From the NCBI GenBank assembly GCA_026260175.1, contig JAKCWW010003256.1, positions 1 to 49,495 of the forward strand: 49,495 nt of DNA, in the 5' to 3' direction. Within the stretch, counting starts at the first letter, position 1. Every line of letters starts with the position of its first letter. The notes beneath the pieces were generated by a model. It saw only the letters and a list, made by a program, of their open reading frames with translations. It did no database searches and had not been told where the DNA came from. Shown piece after piece: positions 47,975-49,495 of the stretch. Source of the DNA: Reticulitermes lucifugus (taxonomy: Eukaryota; Arthropoda; Insecta; Blattodea; Rhinotermitidae). The position numbers and the translations under genes are program-made.

Positions 47975-48830
47975 TTTGAATTTGAATTTGTTTACATTCC
48001 ATAAATCCAAACACAGGTTGACACCATAGGATATGGAACAAGTCAAGTACAATTACATAATATCTGTACAATATGGTTTTCTAAAAGGTACTAAAATTAT
48101 AATACAATTTAATATTATCCTAACAATTGGATACATACAGCCAAATCTAAAAAAAATAAAAAATTTATGACACGCTTAAAAATAAACTTTAGCTTAGATA
48201 CACTAATTATTATTTATTTACATTGAGGTATTCGTCTATGGAGTAGGAGTGAGTATGTATGTAGTGTTTCAAAGTTGTTTTGAATTGTTTACTATTCTCA
48301 GTTAATTTTTTAAGGCTTTGAGGGATGTTATCAAACAATTTAATGCCGAATGAGTAAACTCCTCTTTGATAAAGTGATAGATTTGATGAATGTTGGTGAA
48401 AGCTCAGTTCTTGCCTAGTATTAATGTTATGGATGTCAGAATTTAGTTTGTACATGCTCTTTTTATTTATCACAAATAATAAAAGTGAAAATATGTATTA
48501 TGAGTAAAACGGTCTTCAAAGTCTTCAAATAAATTTCTGCAAGAATCTCTATTCCTTCTCCCTGTAATAATTCTTATTGCCCTTTTTTCAATTTTGAAGA
48601 TTTTAGTGCCATCTGTAGAGTTTCCCCAGAATATTATACCGTATGACATGGCAGAGTGAAAATATGCATAGTAAACCATTTTCATCGTTTCTAGCGACAT
48701 GTAGGGTTTAAGACATCTGAGTGCATAACATGCTGCACTTAGTGTGTGTAGTATCTGCTCAATGTGTAATTTCCAAGACAGTTTAACATTGGTTCATAAT
48801 CTTATCATCTGCTGCCTATATTGGATTTAG
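47975..48830 (-). mobile_element. 5'-truncated jockey/CR1-like non-LTR retrotransposon
   Basis: The minus strand codes the C-terminus of a reverse-transcriptase ORF: KLSWKLHIEQILHTLSAACY, LKPYMSLETMKMVYYAYFHS, SYGIIFWGNSTDGTKIF, RAIRIITGRRNRDSCR. After one frame change comes YIFSLLLFVINKK, then HNINTRQELSFHQHSSNLSL, GIKLFDNIPQSLK and DEYLNVNK with stop. A stop sits just before YIF, where family members have Gln. About 200 bases of 3' UTR end in an ATTCAAATTCAAA-like tail near 47975. 5' truncation and the frame lesions make it inactive. Confidence 0.82.
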
Positions 48831-49495
48831 TGTAACATTTGAATATGTACGTAACCCCTTACAACATTTTTGTATTGTAATAGTTCTGTGTATTTTGTAT
48901 TTTTTATTACTTATTCTACATCCTACTGTCACTCTGCCTAAATTTGGACCATGATATGTTTAATAATATATATGCATCCATATGTATACACTTATTTGCT
49001 CTTCATATTAATTAACCAACATCCACAGAAAGCACACAATCTACCCATGTGTCTTACGTGAAATGGCAACTTAATTTTCGTACTAAATTTATATTAGAAT
49101 ACTCTAGCTACATAAATACCCACCTTATTATATTGGACTATAATCATAACAGTTTTCCCCTTCTAAAAGTTCACACTAAATTAAAACCACACCTAAACTA
49201 TGCACATGAAAGTTATTCTATCATTAACCATGACAACAAAGAGAAGGACCTCTCCACTTATTTCCATGGCCCTACTGAAATCGGTACAATACATACATCC
49301 TGGCTGATCATGAAAGTGCAAATGAAGTCACATAACTCAAAAGAAGCTGTCAAGGAAAACTGGTTATAAATAAAGAGAGGAATAGGAATAGTCAACCACA
49401 ACTACAATTTGCAGTGATTTAATGTATACAGAGCATACACAAAAGAATGGTGAGGTTTCAAAAGTGAATAAAAAATTTATGTCTCACATTACACG

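Larger units (their letters stand above)
47029..49495 (-). other. para intron (partial), truncated at window end
   Basis: This continues upstream of the first exon in the window; its donor is not in view. It contains a TCGAAAC hairpin copy (47467-47500) and a non-LTR retrotransposon fragment (47975-48830). The stretches 47029-47460 and 48830-49495 hold no recognised exon or repeat. Confidence 0.8.

Noticed and set aside
47029..49495. The next upstream para exon (II-III linker, ending like MEFTIHG)
   Set aside because: No matching coding sequence was seen; it must be beyond the window.

Overview
The window is a piece of an insect genome. It carries the 3' half of one large gene on the minus strand: the voltage-gated sodium channel para (Nav1). 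Fourteen coding exons were placed by splice sites, reading phase and remembered similarity to insect para. They run from 47028 down to the stop codon at 7486. With one of the two alternative exons chosen, the reading frame closes exactly: 2771 coding bases, about 922 residues plus stop. It covers the end of the II-III linker, domain III, the III-IV inactivation gate, domain IV and the whole C-terminal tail. The 5' half of the gene (domains I and II) lies beyond the right edge. The filter residues visible are Lys in domain III and Ala in domain IV, which fits a true DEKA sodium channel rather than the DSC1/NaCP60E type.

Layout from the right edge, in the sense of transcription: 47029-49495 is intron with a truncated non-LTR retrotransposon. 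43106-47028 holds four exons (II-III linker to domain III S3). 35117-39055 holds two mutually exclusive 123-bp exons for the domain III S3-S4 voltage sensor. 22943-27172 holds four exons (domain III S4-S5 linker, pore, S6, inactivation gate). 12960-20638 holds three domain IV exons. 7486-8076 is the last coding exon. 1-7485 is 3' UTR and/or flank in which I recognise no gene.

The best biological signal is the intron between the domain III S6 exon and the inactivation-gate exon. It starts with ATAAGT and ends with AC. Only this AT-AC pairing gives the conserved protein junction, so this is a U2-type (AT-AC II) intron at the same place as the one I recall from vertebrate SCN genes.

The introns are large and full of transposon debris. 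I see a tRNA-derived SINE family, three pogo/Tigger deletion derivatives, a hAT MITE with a perfect 8-bp target duplication nested in a long-inverted-repeat element, a 68-bp-arm foldback element, several copies of one non-LTR reverse transcriptase C-terminus, minisatellites (one interrupted by an assembly gap), and a four-fold array of small palindromes. This repeat spectrum and intron size suggest a large-genome insect, perhaps a cockroach, termite or relative. That placement is an inference, not something the sequence proves. No RNA gene, CRISPR array or second protein-coding host gene was found.
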